Assembly (NCBI RefSeq): GCF_004295665.1
Contig: NZ_CP034759.1
Coordinates: 2,108,001-2,172,000, forward strand
Length of the DNA: 64,000 bases
Reading direction: 5' to 3'
Source: Litorilituus sediminis
GTDB lineage: Bacteria > Pseudomonadota > Gammaproteobacteria > Enterobacterales > Alteromonadaceae
Of this stretch, positions 18,439 to 28,302 are shown piece by piece. Made by a program: the position numbers and the translations under genes. The number at the start of each line of letters is the position of its first letter. Position 1 is the stretch's first letter. The notes beneath the pieces are model-generated. The model was not told the DNA's origin, did no database searches, and worked only from the letters and a program-made list of their open reading frames with translations.

Positions 18439-19275
18439 TTACTTAGCAGCTACTTGATGTAAATGTACATCGCGTTGTGGGTATGGAATGCTAATACCTT
18501 CTTTATCAAAAGTTAACTTCACATTTTCCATCATATCAAAGTAAATACCCCAATAATCTTCAGCCTTTGACCAAGGGCGAACAAAAATATTGATTGAGCT
18601 ATCGCCGTGACTACCAATCCAAATATCAACAGGCTTATCTTTTAATACTCTTTCATCTGCTTCAATTAAGTCACGTAAAATTTGCTTAGCCTTAGTTAAA
18701 TCATCGTCATAGCTAATACCAAATACCATATCAACACGACGTGTGCCATTAACGTTAATATTCTTCACACAGCCATTTGAAAGTAAACCATTAGGAATAA
18801 TAATACGTTGATTATCAAAGGTTTTTAAAATGGTGTTAAAAATTTGAATCTCTTCTACCACACCAACATAACCTTGAGCCTCAATGGCATCACCATTTTT
18901 AAATGGGCGGAATAATAGAATTAACACACCACCCGCAAAGTTCGCTAAACTGCCTTGTAAGGCTAAACCAACCGCTAAACCTGCTGCACCGAGTACCGCA
19001 ATTAATGACGCCGTTTCAATGCCAATCATTGAAGCGAAGATAATTATTTGAATTGCTTTAAATAAGGTTGCCGCAATACTTAATAGAAAACGGTGCAGCG
19101 TTACTTCAACTTTTTTCTTGTTCAGCGCTAATTCAATTAAGTTAATCGCTTTATTAATAATAAAATTACCAATAAGATAAACAACAACGGCAAGTAAAAA
19201 CTTAACGCCGAATTGCAAGCTCATTTCACCAAGCATTTGTGCATAATGCTCAACTTTTTCAACGGTTATATCCAT
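18439..19275 (-). CDS. MscS-family small-conductance mechanosensitive channel
   Basis: The 278-residue protein has three N-terminal membrane helices, the pore-lining third helix being Gly/Ala-rich (AVLGAAGLAVGLALQGSLANFAGG, about residues 93-116), followed by the beta domain (RPFKNGDAIEAQGYVGVVEEI) and the alpha/beta vestibule. Length and layout match E. coli MscS (286 residues). The channel opens under membrane tension to release solutes on hypo-osmotic shock, relevant to a marine bacterium. It is a single gene with GGGAGGTTAG before the start. Confidence 0.93.
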   Translation of the reverse strand: MDITVEKVEHYAQMLGEMSLQFGVKFLLAVVVYLIGNFIINKAINLIELALNKKKVEVTLHRFLLSIAATLFKAIQIIIFASMIGIETASLIAVLGAAGLAVGLALQGSLANFAGGVLILLFRPFKNGDAIEAQGYVGVVEEIQIFNTILKTFDNQRIIIPNGLLSNGCVKNINVNGTRRVDMVFGISYDDDLTKAKQILRDLIEADERVLKDKPVDIWIGSHGDSSINIFVRPWSKAEDYWGIYFDMMENVKLTFDKEGISIPYPQRDVHLHQVAAK

Positions 19276-19452
19276 GGGAGGTTAGTCCTTCAGTCTGTAA
19301 ATAAAATGTAAAAATTCACCAGAGGCAATTGTATCCTGTCTATCTAACAGAGTAAATTTTCTTAACTAGATATTAATATCTGTTCAGGTATTTTTTTGCT
19401 ATCATGCGGCCAATTTTACAGCAACTCCCCGAAGTACAAGGATAAGGTTACC

Positions 19453-21879
19453 ATGGCGGCAACGCGCTCATTTTTACGTCATAAATTAATTAAATTTTTA
19501 TTGGCTCTTTATATCGGGCTATTCATGATTATTTGGTTAGTCTCATCGCCCATTATTAAAGCACAGTTAACGCCCTATTTAGCGCAAGAAAAGCTCATAT
19601 TAGCCAAAGAGAGTTCGATTCGATATAACCCATTTTTAAGCAAGTTAACTTTATCTGATATCAGCTTAAGTAGTGAAGATGAGCCTTCCGTTGCCGTCTT
19701 TTCACTGAAAAACTTCGAAATAAAACTAACCCTATTTCAACTACTCTTTGATGAAATTAACATAGCACAATTACAGTTAAATGACGGTTTTATCCATATT
19801 AAGCAAACTGATGAGACGTTGTATGTTGCTGGCATTAACATCAATAAAGAAGCAACAGATACAAACAAAGCCCCTGCCGAAAATAGTGAACAGCTAAGCT
19901 TTCCATATCAGCTGGTTTTACCTAAATTGCTGTTAGAAAATTTTGAAATTGCCTTAGAAAAAAAATCTGCCCATGGTAAAGAAAAGCTGCACCACCTCAA
20001 GCTTGAGCGCATAGAGGTTAATGAGTTAACAGCAACCCTTATCGAACAACAAGCCAATATCGTCCTTCAGGCGCAAATTGATGATACCGAGCTTAACTTT
20101 TCAGCACAGGCTCACTTTCAACAAGGTGAAGGCAAAATCATCAGTGACTTAGCCTTAAATAACTACCCATTAGTTAAACTGCAACCATACCTTGAGCCAG
20201 TCTCATCATTATCAGGACAGCTTTCTCTTAACAGTAAACAAGCAATTGATATCTTAAAAAGTGGCCTGACAATAACTATTGAAAGTGCGCAACTAAGCAA
20301 TAAAAATTTAGCTGCAAAAGTAAACCAGCAAGAGCTCACTTTAGCTAGCTTTGTGCAAAATTTCTCTAATGTTATCGTTACGGTTGAGCAAGATGAATTA
20401 ACCAATATCCAAGGTACCTCTGATATTAAACTCGCCCAAGCCAGCATTAACCAAGAAGATAATAGTAAGCAGTTACTTAGCTTTGATAACCTATTAATGG
20501 AAGATATAAGCTTTCATTTTATTGAACAGCCTAGTATCAAGATTGCTGATTTGATTATTGATGATATCGCCGCTTCAAAGCTAAATGATCAACAGCAATT
20601 ACCCGCATTGGTTACCTTAAAGCAATTTAGCATTAATGACATTAACCTCACTAAAACTAATCTTGCCGTTAACGAAATTATCTTAGATACACTGCAAAGC
20701 GATGTTATTGTGTTGAAAGACAAAGTCATTGCCAACTTAATTAAACTTGCACAAGAAGAAAGCGCAGCGCAAGCACAAGCAAGTCAGCCAAACGAGCAGC
20801 AACTAGCTCAGCAGCCAAGTCAACAACAAAGCGCTATTGATAATGCCTTTACTTTCACTTTAAATAAGTTTGCACTAGTTAATGACAACAAAGTGGTGTT
20901 AACCGATAACAGTGTTGAGCCCGTAGTTACGCGAACCTTAAATATTGAAAAACTCGATTTAGGTCGTATCTCTAATGATGCTGCCAGCCAAGAAAAAACG
21001 CCATTTCATTTTGCTGGCAAAAGCAATAAATACGCGCATTTTAACTTAACAGGTCATATACAGCCCTTTGTTGATGTACCTAACTATCATGTAGAAGGTT
21101 ACTTAAAAGAGCTATCGCTAGTAGCGTTATCATCTTACCTGAAAAAAGCGGCAAGCCTTGAAGTAAAAACAGGGCAACTCAGTACCGATTTAAATATCAA
21201 CTTAATTGGTGATGAGCTAGACGGTAATATGCTGCTGCACTTACAAGGCTTAGAAACCGGCATTGTTGACAGCCATGAAGCTGGCAGCTTGATAGAGCAA
21301 GGCGCCTTACCATTAAATATGGCCTTAGGTATGCTAAAAGATAGAAACGGCGCGGTTGAGTTAGATGTACCGGTGAGTGGCTCAACCTCAGACCCTAAAT
21401 TTGGCTTAAGCAGTATTCTCACGCTGATCACTCAAAAGGCCATTATGTCGGCGACACAAGATTACTTGATCACCACCTTTGTGCCTTATGCCAATATTGT
21501 TTCGGTTGCTATTACCGCAGGCGAGTTTGCCTTAAAACTACGCTTTGATGATGTTGACTATCAAGTGAAGCAAATTGAACCTGAATCTGCCCAGCAAAAA
21601 TATATGCAAGACTTTATCGCCTTAATGCAAGATAAAAAAGATACCAAGGTCACTATTTGCGCGATTAGCGTGCCTGAAGATATCGGCTTACCTGCCGGCA
21701 AGGCATTAACAGATCCTGCCAATATTAAGCGCCTAAAAGAACTTGGTGAACAACGAGAGCACGCCTTTAAAGACTATGTTATTGAGCATGGTAAGATTGA
21801 ATCGTCACGACTGCTATTGTGTGCACCAAAAATTGACAGCAGCAAAGGTGCAAAACCACGTATTGCTTTATCTGTATAA
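19453..21879 (+). CDS. DUF748 / AsmA-like envelope protein
   Basis: The 808-residue protein has one N-terminal membrane helix (about 15-35) and a long periplasmic part made of AsmA/DUF748-type repeats (NPFLSKLTLSDISLSS near the start; the DPKFGLSSILTLITQKA segment near residues 650-670 is the family signature). A Gln/Ala-rich low-complexity linker lies at about 435-460. The ATG at 19453 was chosen over a TTG at 19396 because AAGG lies upstream and the helix follows directly. AsmA-type proteins are thought to move phospholipids or affect outer-membrane assembly; the exact role of this branch is not established. Confidence 0.82.
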   Translation: MAATRSFLRHKLIKFLLALYIGLFMIIWLVSSPIIKAQLTPYLAQEKLILAKESSIRYNPFLSKLTLSDISLSSEDEPSVAVFSLKNFEIKLTLFQLLFDEINIAQLQLNDGFIHIKQTDETLYVAGININKEATDTNKAPAENSEQLSFPYQLVLPKLLLENFEIALEKKSAHGKEKLHHLKLERIEVNELTATLIEQQANIVLQAQIDDTELNFSAQAHFQQGEGKIISDLALNNYPLVKLQPYLEPVSSLSGQLSLNSKQAIDILKSGLTITIESAQLSNKNLAAKVNQQELTLASFVQNFSNVIVTVEQDELTNIQGTSDIKLAQASINQEDNSKQLLSFDNLLMEDISFHFIEQPSIKIADLIIDDIAASKLNDQQQLPALVTLKQFSINDINLTKTNLAVNEIILDTLQSDVIVLKDKVIANLIKLAQEESAAQAQASQPNEQQLAQQPSQQQSAIDNAFTFTLNKFALVNDNKVVLTDNSVEPVVTRTLNIEKLDLGRISNDAASQEKTPFHFAGKSNKYAHFNLTGHIQPFVDVPNYHVEGYLKELSLVALSSYLKKAASLEVKTGQLSTDLNINLIGDELDGNMLLHLQGLETGIVDSHEAGSLIEQGALPLNMALGMLKDRNGAVELDVPVSGSTSDPKFGLSSILTLITQKAIMSATQDYLITTFVPYANIVSVAITAGEFALKLRFDDVDYQVKQIEPESAQQKYMQDFIALMQDKKDTKVTICAISVPEDIGLPAGKALTDPANIKRLKELGEQREHAFKDYVIEHGKIESSRLLLCAPKIDSSKGAKPRIALSV

Positions 21880-21896
21880 GCACTTACCTGTAATGG

Positions 21897-21921
21897 CTAG
21901 CGGTCATAGCAAACCGCTAGC
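21897..21921. repeat. Hairpin between converging DUF748 and GH3 genes
   Basis: GCTAGCGGT (21897-21905) pairs with ACCGCTAGC (21913-21921). The stem is strong but no T-run follows on either strand, so a terminator role is only probable. Confidence 0.5.
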
Positions 21922-21936
21922 TTATCACTCGCTTTA

Positions 21937-23769
21937 CTATAGCTGCACCGGCAAAACACCACGTGCTGCTTGATTACCCAGCAAAATAGCTAAGCTAGCG
22001 TTATAACCTGGGCTTAACGCTTGTCCTTGGTGAAGATAACTTCGATCATCAAAGCTGCAGAACAAAACATTACTTAACTGAGTATATTTGCTCATAAGAT
22101 AGGGCGAGCCACGAGCAATAACAATACGCTTAATACCAGCCTGCTGCGCCTTCACTAATTGCTGCTCAACCACATCAGCATAGTTAATACTTGTGCCTTT
22201 TTCTTTAGCAAACTGCGTTGCCAATAAATCATCCATACCGCCTAAATCAACCAAGCTTGCGGTTCTAACATTAATACTAGCAATGACGAGATCTGCTGAA
22301 GTTATAAAGTTATCCAGAGAAGCCTTATCAGCCACCTTAACCTTGCTAGCAACCAGCGCAGTTATATTTGCTTTAGCGCATTGTGCTTGATGAAATGCTT
22401 GCTCAATAGCATGGCTTAATGCTGCTAACTCTAAGTCATTCTCAACAATAATATGGATATTTTTAGGTTTAGCGGTAGCAAGCGGCAAAAGTTTAGCGTC
22501 GGTTTTGGCTAACACCACAGCTTCAGTCATTAAGCTCTGCTCTAACGCTAAATGCTCAGTATTGGCAACAACTTGCTGCGCCTGTTGCTGTTGTTGCGCG
22601 AGTGGCGTCTTCGCTAGCTCAACTGAGTTAATATAGGCGACTTTATAACGATTAATGCGCGCTAATGATTGTTCCAGCTCTGCTTGGGTTATTTCAGCCT
22701 GCTCAATTTTTTGCTCAAGCTTAGCAGCTACTTGTTTAATAAAATGATAAAACTTATTTATATCGCTTGGCTTTCTGACCTTAAATGGCATCACAGCTAA
22801 ATCTGCACCTGCAACAAAAGTTGCCACCACCGCATCAACAGGCTGATAAAAATGTGCAATACCGGCCATATCTAACGCATCGGTGGCGATAATGCCATCA
22901 AACTTCATCTCAACGCGTAGTAAATCATGCAATATCTTACGCGACATGGTGGCGGGAATAATTAACTGCTCACCACTTTTGCTAGTGAAGGTACTAGAGT
23001 CAAGCGCAGGGTATTGAATATGCGCTGTCATAATCATCGCAGGTTTTACTTCTGCAATGGCCTGCTTAAATGGCACGAGTTCATTGGCATTAATATGGGC
23101 AAACTCATGGTCAACACGCGGTAAGCCTAGATGACTATCAACATAGGTATCACCATGCCCAGGAAAATGCTTTAACGTCGCCATCACACCTTGTGCTTGT
23201 ATCGCTTTCGTTGCCGCTATGCCATGCTTTGCCACCCACTCAGGGTTATCGCCATAAGCGCGAGTATTAATAACCGGGTTTTTACTATTATTATTAACAT
23301 CAACCACAGGCGCGTAATTATTGTTTATACCAAGGGCAAGTAGCTCTTTGACTATAGCGGTATTGACCTGTTCGGTAAGCTTAACGCCATGATTATTTTG
23401 CGTTGCCCCCAGTGCCATATTGCCGGCAAAAGCTGTGCCTTGAGCAAAACGAAATACTCGACCGCCTTCTTGATCTACCGAAATAATTAATGGCTTAGCC
23501 GCAGCTGATGCCAATGCGGCTTGCTGTAAGTCATGCGTTAACTTCACCACCTGTTCAGTATTAGCAAAGTTCTCGGCGAATAATACCACAGAGCCTAGGT
23601 TTGACTGAGTGATCATCTCAGCTAACTCAGCAGGCAGTTCAGTAACGCCAACTTGCGCATCAGCATCATCACTTTGGGCAAAGTGGCGGATATCTAACGT
23701 AATTTTTTGCGCGACCAGTTTTTCTAATTCGCTAAACACTAACGGCTCGTTATCAAGGGGCTTAGTCAT
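21937..23769 (-). CDS. GH3 beta-N-acetylhexosaminidase (NagZ-related, long form)
   Basis: The 610-residue protein has the GH3 TIM barrel (about 40-370) with the hexosaminidase signature KHFPGHGDTYVDSH, which holds the catalytic His-Asp loop seen in NagZ enzymes, the substrate Lys-His pair, and IATDALDMAGI carrying the nucleophile Asp. A further 220 residues form a C-terminal domain not present in the short cytoplasmic NagZ. No signal peptide is seen, so it is probably cytoplasmic and cleaves GlcNAc from muropeptides or internalised chitooligosaccharides. It lies 15 bases after elbB and likely shares its transcript. Confidence 0.88.
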   Translation of the reverse strand: MTKPLDNEPLVFSELEKLVAQKITLDIRHFAQSDDADAQVGVTELPAELAEMITQSNLGSVVLFAENFANTEQVVKLTHDLQQAALASAAAKPLIISVDQEGGRVFRFAQGTAFAGNMALGATQNNHGVKLTEQVNTAIVKELLALGINNNYAPVVDVNNNSKNPVINTRAYGDNPEWVAKHGIAATKAIQAQGVMATLKHFPGHGDTYVDSHLGLPRVDHEFAHINANELVPFKQAIAEVKPAMIMTAHIQYPALDSSTFTSKSGEQLIIPATMSRKILHDLLRVEMKFDGIIATDALDMAGIAHFYQPVDAVVATFVAGADLAVMPFKVRKPSDINKFYHFIKQVAAKLEQKIEQAEITQAELEQSLARINRYKVAYINSVELAKTPLAQQQQQAQQVVANTEHLALEQSLMTEAVVLAKTDAKLLPLATAKPKNIHIIVENDLELAALSHAIEQAFHQAQCAKANITALVASKVKVADKASLDNFITSADLVIASINVRTASLVDLGGMDDLLATQFAKEKGTSINYADVVEQQLVKAQQAGIKRIVIARGSPYLMSKYTQLSNVLFCSFDDRSYLHQGQALSPGYNASLAILLGNQAARGVLPVQL

Positions 23770-23784
23770 TATGTAGGCACTTTA

Positions 23785-24438
23785 TTAACTTAACGCTAAA
23801 ACACTTTTCACGAGTTTATTAATGCCCGCCGCCGCTTCACTCATTGAGGTTGCTAACATATAGGCAGGTGTTGTCACTACTTTATGGGCATTATCAACGA
23901 CGATATCGGCAACTTGGCAGTCATTATGAACTAGGCCTTTAGCGGCAATAAGGTTAGCAGTACCAGTATCTGTACCTATAGTGCCTTGAATACCTTGAGG
24001 GTAAATTAACGGTAATAACGCTGGTGCAATACACATGTAACCTGCTGGCTTTTCTGCCTTAGCAAAGGCTTGTGCGGCAGCTAGCACCTGCTCGTTAATC
24101 GTATAATTATCGGCATCAATCGCAAAATTACAGAGATTTTTTGCCGCGCCAAAACCGCCCGGGACAATCAGGACGTCATAATCATCAACGCGAAGCTCTG
24201 CTAAGTCTTCAACATCACCACGAGCAATACGTGCTGACTCTACCAAAACATTGCGGCTTTCAGTTTCACTCACTTCACCAGTAAGATGATTAATAACATG
24301 GTGTTGCTCAATATTCGGAGCAAAACAGCGATAACTCGCCCCTTGCTGCTCAATGGCAAGTAAAGTTAAAACTGCTTCGTGAATTTCACTACCATCATAG
24401 ACACCACAACCGCTTAAAATTACCGCAACTTTTTTCAT
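23785..24438 (-). CDS. elbB: ElbB-type glyoxalase / DJ-1-PfpI family protein
   Basis: The 217-residue protein matches ElbB, formerly called isoprenoid biosynthesis protein, now viewed as a DJ-1/PfpI-like glyoxalase. Motifs are VAVILSGCGVYDGSEIHEA at the start, LIVPGGFGAAKNL, and the nucleophile elbow YMCIAPALLP with the conserved Cys. The gene sits between a Bcr-type exporter (30 bases) and the GH3 gene (15 bases), so all are likely co-transcribed on the minus strand. No link in function between these genes is evident. Confidence 0.9.
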   Translation of the reverse strand: MKKVAVILSGCGVYDGSEIHEAVLTLLAIEQQGASYRCFAPNIEQHHVINHLTGEVSETESRNVLVESARIARGDVEDLAELRVDDYDVLIVPGGFGAAKNLCNFAIDADNYTINEQVLAAAQAFAKAEKPAGYMCIAPALLPLIYPQGIQGTIGTDTGTANLIAAKGLVHNDCQVADIVVDNAHKVVTTPAYMLATSMSEAAAGINKLVKSVLALS

Positions 24439-24468
24439 TTTCTTATTCCTATTTTTCTTTCACTTTAA

Positions 24469-25644
24469 TTAAGCCGATCTCAGTTTAATTAACAACTGAC
24501 ACACTAATACAATTAATACCGAGGTAAACATCAAGCCAGCAAATGGCAGTGCCGTACCATTATAAAAATATGCCAGAATGGGTCCTGCCAATGCGCCAAT
24601 TCCCCAACGTAAAGTACCAATAACTGCGGTTGCCGTACCTGACTGCTCAGGAAACTTGGTTAGTATAAGCGCATCACTATTGACCGCCACCATAGAAATA
24701 CTACCCATCAGCGGCAGTATTGCCATCACAGTATAAGCTAACGGTAGGGCAAAATAGTTCACCAAAACTAGCGCACTGGCGGCAACACAAGCTAAGGTTA
24801 AGCCATACCATAACATAGCTCTAGAGCCTTTTCGTACTACCAATCGCGTATTAGTAAAATGTGCTGTCATCAAGGCAACTACATTTAGGGCAAACAATAA
24901 ACTAAAGGTAAATTCTGAGGTAGCAAACACCTCTAAATAGACAAAGGGAATGGCAGTGATATAAGCAAAGAATGCCAGCGATATCACCATAGAAGTAATA
25001 ATATCTAACCTAGCTTCACTATTGGCAAAAACAATTTTATAGCGCTGCACAAACGACAGTTCTTGCACTTGCTGGCTGCGCACCACTTCAGGTAAATACT
25101 TTGCCACTAAAATAAAGACCAGCAAACTATAACCAGAAAGCACATAGAAAATTAATTGCCAACTATGCGCAACTAACAAAACACTGCCAATGCTAGGCGC
25201 TATCATAGGCGCCACCATCATGATCATGCTCACGTACGACAAACCTTTAGCCGTATCTTTACCATAAAATTCACGAATAGTTGCAGGCACGACCACAGTA
25301 GCTGCGCTCGATATAAATGCTTGGGCAAAACGAATTGCTAAAAACTGCTCAACATTGCTAACCAGCGGTAAGGCTAAACTTGCGATAACAAAACCACCTA
25401 TACCAAACAGCACTAATTTACGACGCGAGTATTTATCTGCCATAGGGCCGAATAAAATTAGGCCAAGAGCATAACCGAGTAAATAGATACTTAGGCTATT
25501 TTGGATCATTGGCATATCTGTACCTAAATGCGCAGCCAAGGTTGGCATGGCAGGCAAATACATATCAACCGCTAATGGCGATACCGCCAATATGGCCGCC
25601 AATAAAGGTAATAACAGCTTTAAAGATATCGATTGATTGGCCAT
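24469..25644 (-). CDS. Bcr/CflA-type MFS drug exporter
   Basis: The 391-residue inner-membrane protein has 12 predicted helices, the motif A loop GPMADKYSRRK between helices 2 and 3, and the Bcr/CflA start DMYLPAMPTLA. This branch exports bicyclomycin, chloramphenicol, sulfonamides or small metabolites by proton antiport. Its start codon shares one base with the MocR stop codon (TAATG), so translation is coupled to the regulator gene. Confidence 0.88.
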   Translation of the reverse strand: MANQSISLKLLLPLLAAILAVSPLAVDMYLPAMPTLAAHLGTDMPMIQNSLSIYLLGYALGLILFGPMADKYSRRKLVLFGIGGFVIASLALPLVSNVEQFLAIRFAQAFISSAATVVVPATIREFYGKDTAKGLSYVSMIMMVAPMIAPSIGSVLLVAHSWQLIFYVLSGYSLLVFILVAKYLPEVVRSQQVQELSFVQRYKIVFANSEARLDIITSMVISLAFFAYITAIPFVYLEVFATSEFTFSLLFALNVVALMTAHFTNTRLVVRKGSRAMLWYGLTLACVAASALVLVNYFALPLAYTVMAILPLMGSISMVAVNSDALILTKFPEQSGTATAVIGTLRWGIGALAGPILAYFYNGTALPFAGLMFTSVLIVLVCQLLIKLRSA

Positions 25645-27134
25645 TAACTCTCACCCATGCTCAGAGTTTTATCTGAGTATTGATGTACTAGTTTAGCTAA
25701 AGTCATAATGGCTGCCTCTATTTCATCACCCCACTTAACGCCATAACTAACACGCATATAGTTGCTATATTTTCCAGAAGGGGAAAACACCACTCCTGGG
25801 GTAAAGCTAACCCCTTCAGCTAGTGCCTGCTGGAAAAAGTCACTGGTATTAACATGCGATTGACAGCGGATCCACAGCACGCTGCCCCCTTGAGGTTGTG
25901 AAATACATACTTGCTCGGGAAAATGCTCTGCAATTAACGCCCGCATACGTTCACAGTTAAACTGTAAGTTTTTGCGCAGAACCGCTAAGTGGCGATCATA
26001 ATCACCACTGAGCAAATATTCATTCAGCGTCCATTGTTGCAACATAGGTGTTGAGCTTGATTGCGCGCGCTTAATACGTTTTGCTTGCTCTTCAAATTTA
26101 CCCGGCAGTAACCAACCAACGCGATAACCTGGCGCTGCAGTTTTAGAAAATGACGAGCAAGTGACCACTAAGCCCTTTTCCGAGTATAATTGTGCTGGCT
26201 TTGGTTTATGCTCAGTAAAGTAAATTTCACTGTAAGCATCATCCTCAATTAACGGAATATTATGCGCTTCTAATAACTCCACCATGGCTTGTCGTTGTTG
26301 ATCACTTTTCATTGAGCCAAGTGGGTTATTAATGGCAGTTGAAAATAAGCAAGCGGCTATATCATGCTGCTCAATTGCCTGTTTTAATGAGTCAATACAA
26401 ACGCCATCTTCGGTGCAAGTATAAACCTCTAACGCTTTCATCCCTAAGGTTTCAATTAGCTCGATAATGCCAAAAAAGCATGGCGATTCTATGGCGATCA
26501 CATCACCACGTTTAGCCACACATTGCAGCGCAATAGATAGCGCTTCCTGTGCGCCATTAGTAATAACAATATCATTCGGGTTAATATCCACCGCCTGCTC
26601 TTGATAACGAAACGCTAATTGCATACGCAGTTTGGCATCACCAGTTACTGGGCCATAACTGACTGCTTTATCAGATACTTTACTTAGCACTGAGCGCATT
26701 AATCGTGCTAGCGCTTTATCTGGCGCGTGCGCTTGAATGGGGTTAGAAATGCCTAATGCAACCGTGTTAGGTAAATGCACAGCATCGTGAACCTGCTCAA
26801 TCATGCTACGACAGGTTATTTCGGTTGGCTTACATTGTGCCCAAGTAGCAGGCCGTGGCTGTAAAGTGCGCACTTGCTGCGCCATCAAGTAATAACCAGA
26901 TTGTGGTCTAGCACATACTCGCCCTTGCCTTTCCAGTTCAACATAAGCTTGTTTGACCGTAGGTACGCTTATTTCAAATTGTCGACTAAGCTTTCTTAAG
27001 CTAGGTAATTTATCACCGGGTAGCAAAGCACCTGTTTTCTGCTGCTGATCAATAAAGTCGATAACTTGTTGATATAAAAACGATGATGATTTTTTATCCA
27101 ATAAACGCATAAACTGTATAGGTTTCATTTTCAT
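25644..27134 (-). CDS. MocR-family regulator (GntR helix-turn-helix plus aminotransferase domain)
   Basis: The protein has about 496 residues from the ATG at 27134 (MKMKPIQFMRLLD); a reading from 27224 would run into the divergent gene. Residues 10-80 are a GntR winged helix (GDKLPSLRKLSRQFEIS, VKQAYVELERQGRV). The rest is a class I aminotransferase domain with the PLP lysine in SSFSKTAAPGYRVGW. MocR proteins use PLP or an amino acid as effector. It probably controls the coupled exporter gene, the divergent DMT permease gene, or both, through the 79-base gap between 27134 and 27214. Confidence 0.88.
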   Translation of the reverse strand: MKMKPIQFMRLLDKKSSSFLYQQVIDFIDQQQKTGALLPGDKLPSLRKLSRQFEISVPTVKQAYVELERQGRVCARPQSGYYLMAQQVRTLQPRPATWAQCKPTEITCRSMIEQVHDAVHLPNTVALGISNPIQAHAPDKALARLMRSVLSKVSDKAVSYGPVTGDAKLRMQLAFRYQEQAVDINPNDIVITNGAQEALSIALQCVAKRGDVIAIESPCFFGIIELIETLGMKALEVYTCTEDGVCIDSLKQAIEQHDIAACLFSTAINNPLGSMKSDQQRQAMVELLEAHNIPLIEDDAYSEIYFTEHKPKPAQLYSEKGLVVTCSSFSKTAAPGYRVGWLLPGKFEEQAKRIKRAQSSSTPMLQQWTLNEYLLSGDYDRHLAVLRKNLQFNCERMRALIAEHFPEQVCISQPQGGSVLWIRCQSHVNTSDFFQQALAEGVSFTPGVVFSPSGKYSNYMRVSYGVKWGDEIEAAIMTLAKLVHQYSDKTLSMGES

Positions 27135-27213
27135 TATTTTGTATATGTTATTACAGCAAATAATCTTTACACTGTCACTTCTTTCTTCCTTTACCATAAA
27201 TAAGTGACATATT

Positions 27214-28122
27214 ATGAATAACACTATGCTCTATCTTCTTACGGTAGTTATTTGGGGTTCAACTTGGATTGCCATTAACTATCAGCTAGGTGATGTTGCT
27301 GTTGAAGCCTCTGTTGCTTATCGTTTTGCCTTGGCATCACTGACCCTGTTCGCCTTTGCCATGATTAAGAAAATGCCGCTTCGCTATACTTTGAAACAAC
27401 ATGGCCTGTTCGCTCTGTTTGGCACCTGTTTATTCGGCCTAAATTACTTGCTGTTATATAATGCTCAACAGCATATAAACTCAGCACTGACTTGTATTGG
27501 TTTTTCAACGCTAATGCTGATTAATATCGTCAATACGCGCATTTTTTATAAAACCAAAATTACCGAACAAGTTTATTACGGCGGTGCTTGTGGTTTAGCC
27601 GGTATAGTGATTTTATTCTGGCCACAATTAAATGACGTGCAATTAGGTGCAGCGACACTCCTTGGCTTAGCTTTATGTATCGCAGGTACTTGCTCTGCCT
27701 CAGTGGGCACTATGGTTTCTATCAGAAATCAGAAAAACAATATAGCCGTAGTACCAGCCAATGCTTGGGGCATGTTTTACGGCACAGTATTTATGGTTAT
27801 TGTCGCCTTAATACAGGGTAAAAGTTTTACCTTTAGCTTTACTACTGAGTACATTGCATCATTAGTGTATTTATCAATATTTGGCTCAGTAATCGCTTTT
27901 GGTTGTTACTTAAGTTTAATGACACGTATTGGCGCTCATAAAACTTCGTATGCCAATATTATCTTCCCAGGCGTAGCTGTAGTAATTTCTACTTTTGTTG
28001 AAGGTTTTGTCTGGAGTGAGTTTACCGTTGCTGGCCTTATCCTTATGGTGGTAGGTAACTTAATCGTATTAGCTAAGCCAAGAAAAAGCCGAAAAAGCAA
28101 AACGATTGCGGCAACTGCTTAG
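27214..28122 (+). CDS. EamA/DMT-family inner-membrane permease
   Basis: The 302-residue protein has ten hydrophobic helices arranged as two EamA repeats, starting with the typical TVVIWGSTWIAI. DMT permeases export or import amino acids and metabolites. Divergence from a MocR regulator suggests control by it. It ends in a basic tail (KPRKSRKSKT). Substrate unknown. Confidence 0.85.
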   Translation: MNNTMLYLLTVVIWGSTWIAINYQLGDVAVEASVAYRFALASLTLFAFAMIKKMPLRYTLKQHGLFALFGTCLFGLNYLLLYNAQQHINSALTCIGFSTLMLINIVNTRIFYKTKITEQVYYGGACGLAGIVILFWPQLNDVQLGAATLLGLALCIAGTCSASVGTMVSIRNQKNNIAVVPANAWGMFYGTVFMVIVALIQGKSFTFSFTTEYIASLVYLSIFGSVIAFGCYLSLMTRIGAHKTSYANIIFPGVAVVISTFVEGFVWSEFTVAGLILMVVGNLIVLAKPRKSRKSKTIAATA

Positions 28123-28144
28123 ACTTAGTCTTAACCAAGAAAAA

Positions 28145-28171
28145 AGCGCTAACCGCTCAAGGGTTAGCGCT
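28145..28171 (+). terminator. Hairpin after the DMT permease gene
   Basis: AGCGCTAACC (28145-28154) pairs with GGTTAGCGCT (28162-28171) around a 7-base loop. An A-run precedes it but the following TGTATT is a poor T-run, so termination may be partial. Confidence 0.6.
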
Positions 28172-28207
28172 GTATTGCGCAAAAATTATCAAATAAAGCA
28201 TACTAAT

Positions 28208-28246
28208 GTTTCGTTGAAACTTGTTATAATAGTGAAAGTCTTTTCA
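28208..28246 (+). promoter_or_regulatory. fbp promoter with extended -10 and flanking palindromes
   Basis: TGTTATAAT (28222-28230) is an extended -10 element; the matching -35 region is weak. GTTTCGTTGAAAC (28208-28220) is a palindrome just upstream, and TGAAAGTCTTTTCA (28233-28246) an imperfect one just downstream, resembling the TGAAA/TTTCA sites before pckA. Confidence 0.5.
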
Positions 28247-28302
28247 GATGTTTTCATAAAACATTACATAACTTTTAACTTTAAGGTAATTTAGGTAAGC
28301 CA

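Noticed and set aside
20750..20840. Gln/Ala-rich repeats in the DUF748 gene as a possible CRISPR or tandem array
   Set aside because: No regular unit or spacing; it is a low-complexity protein linker.
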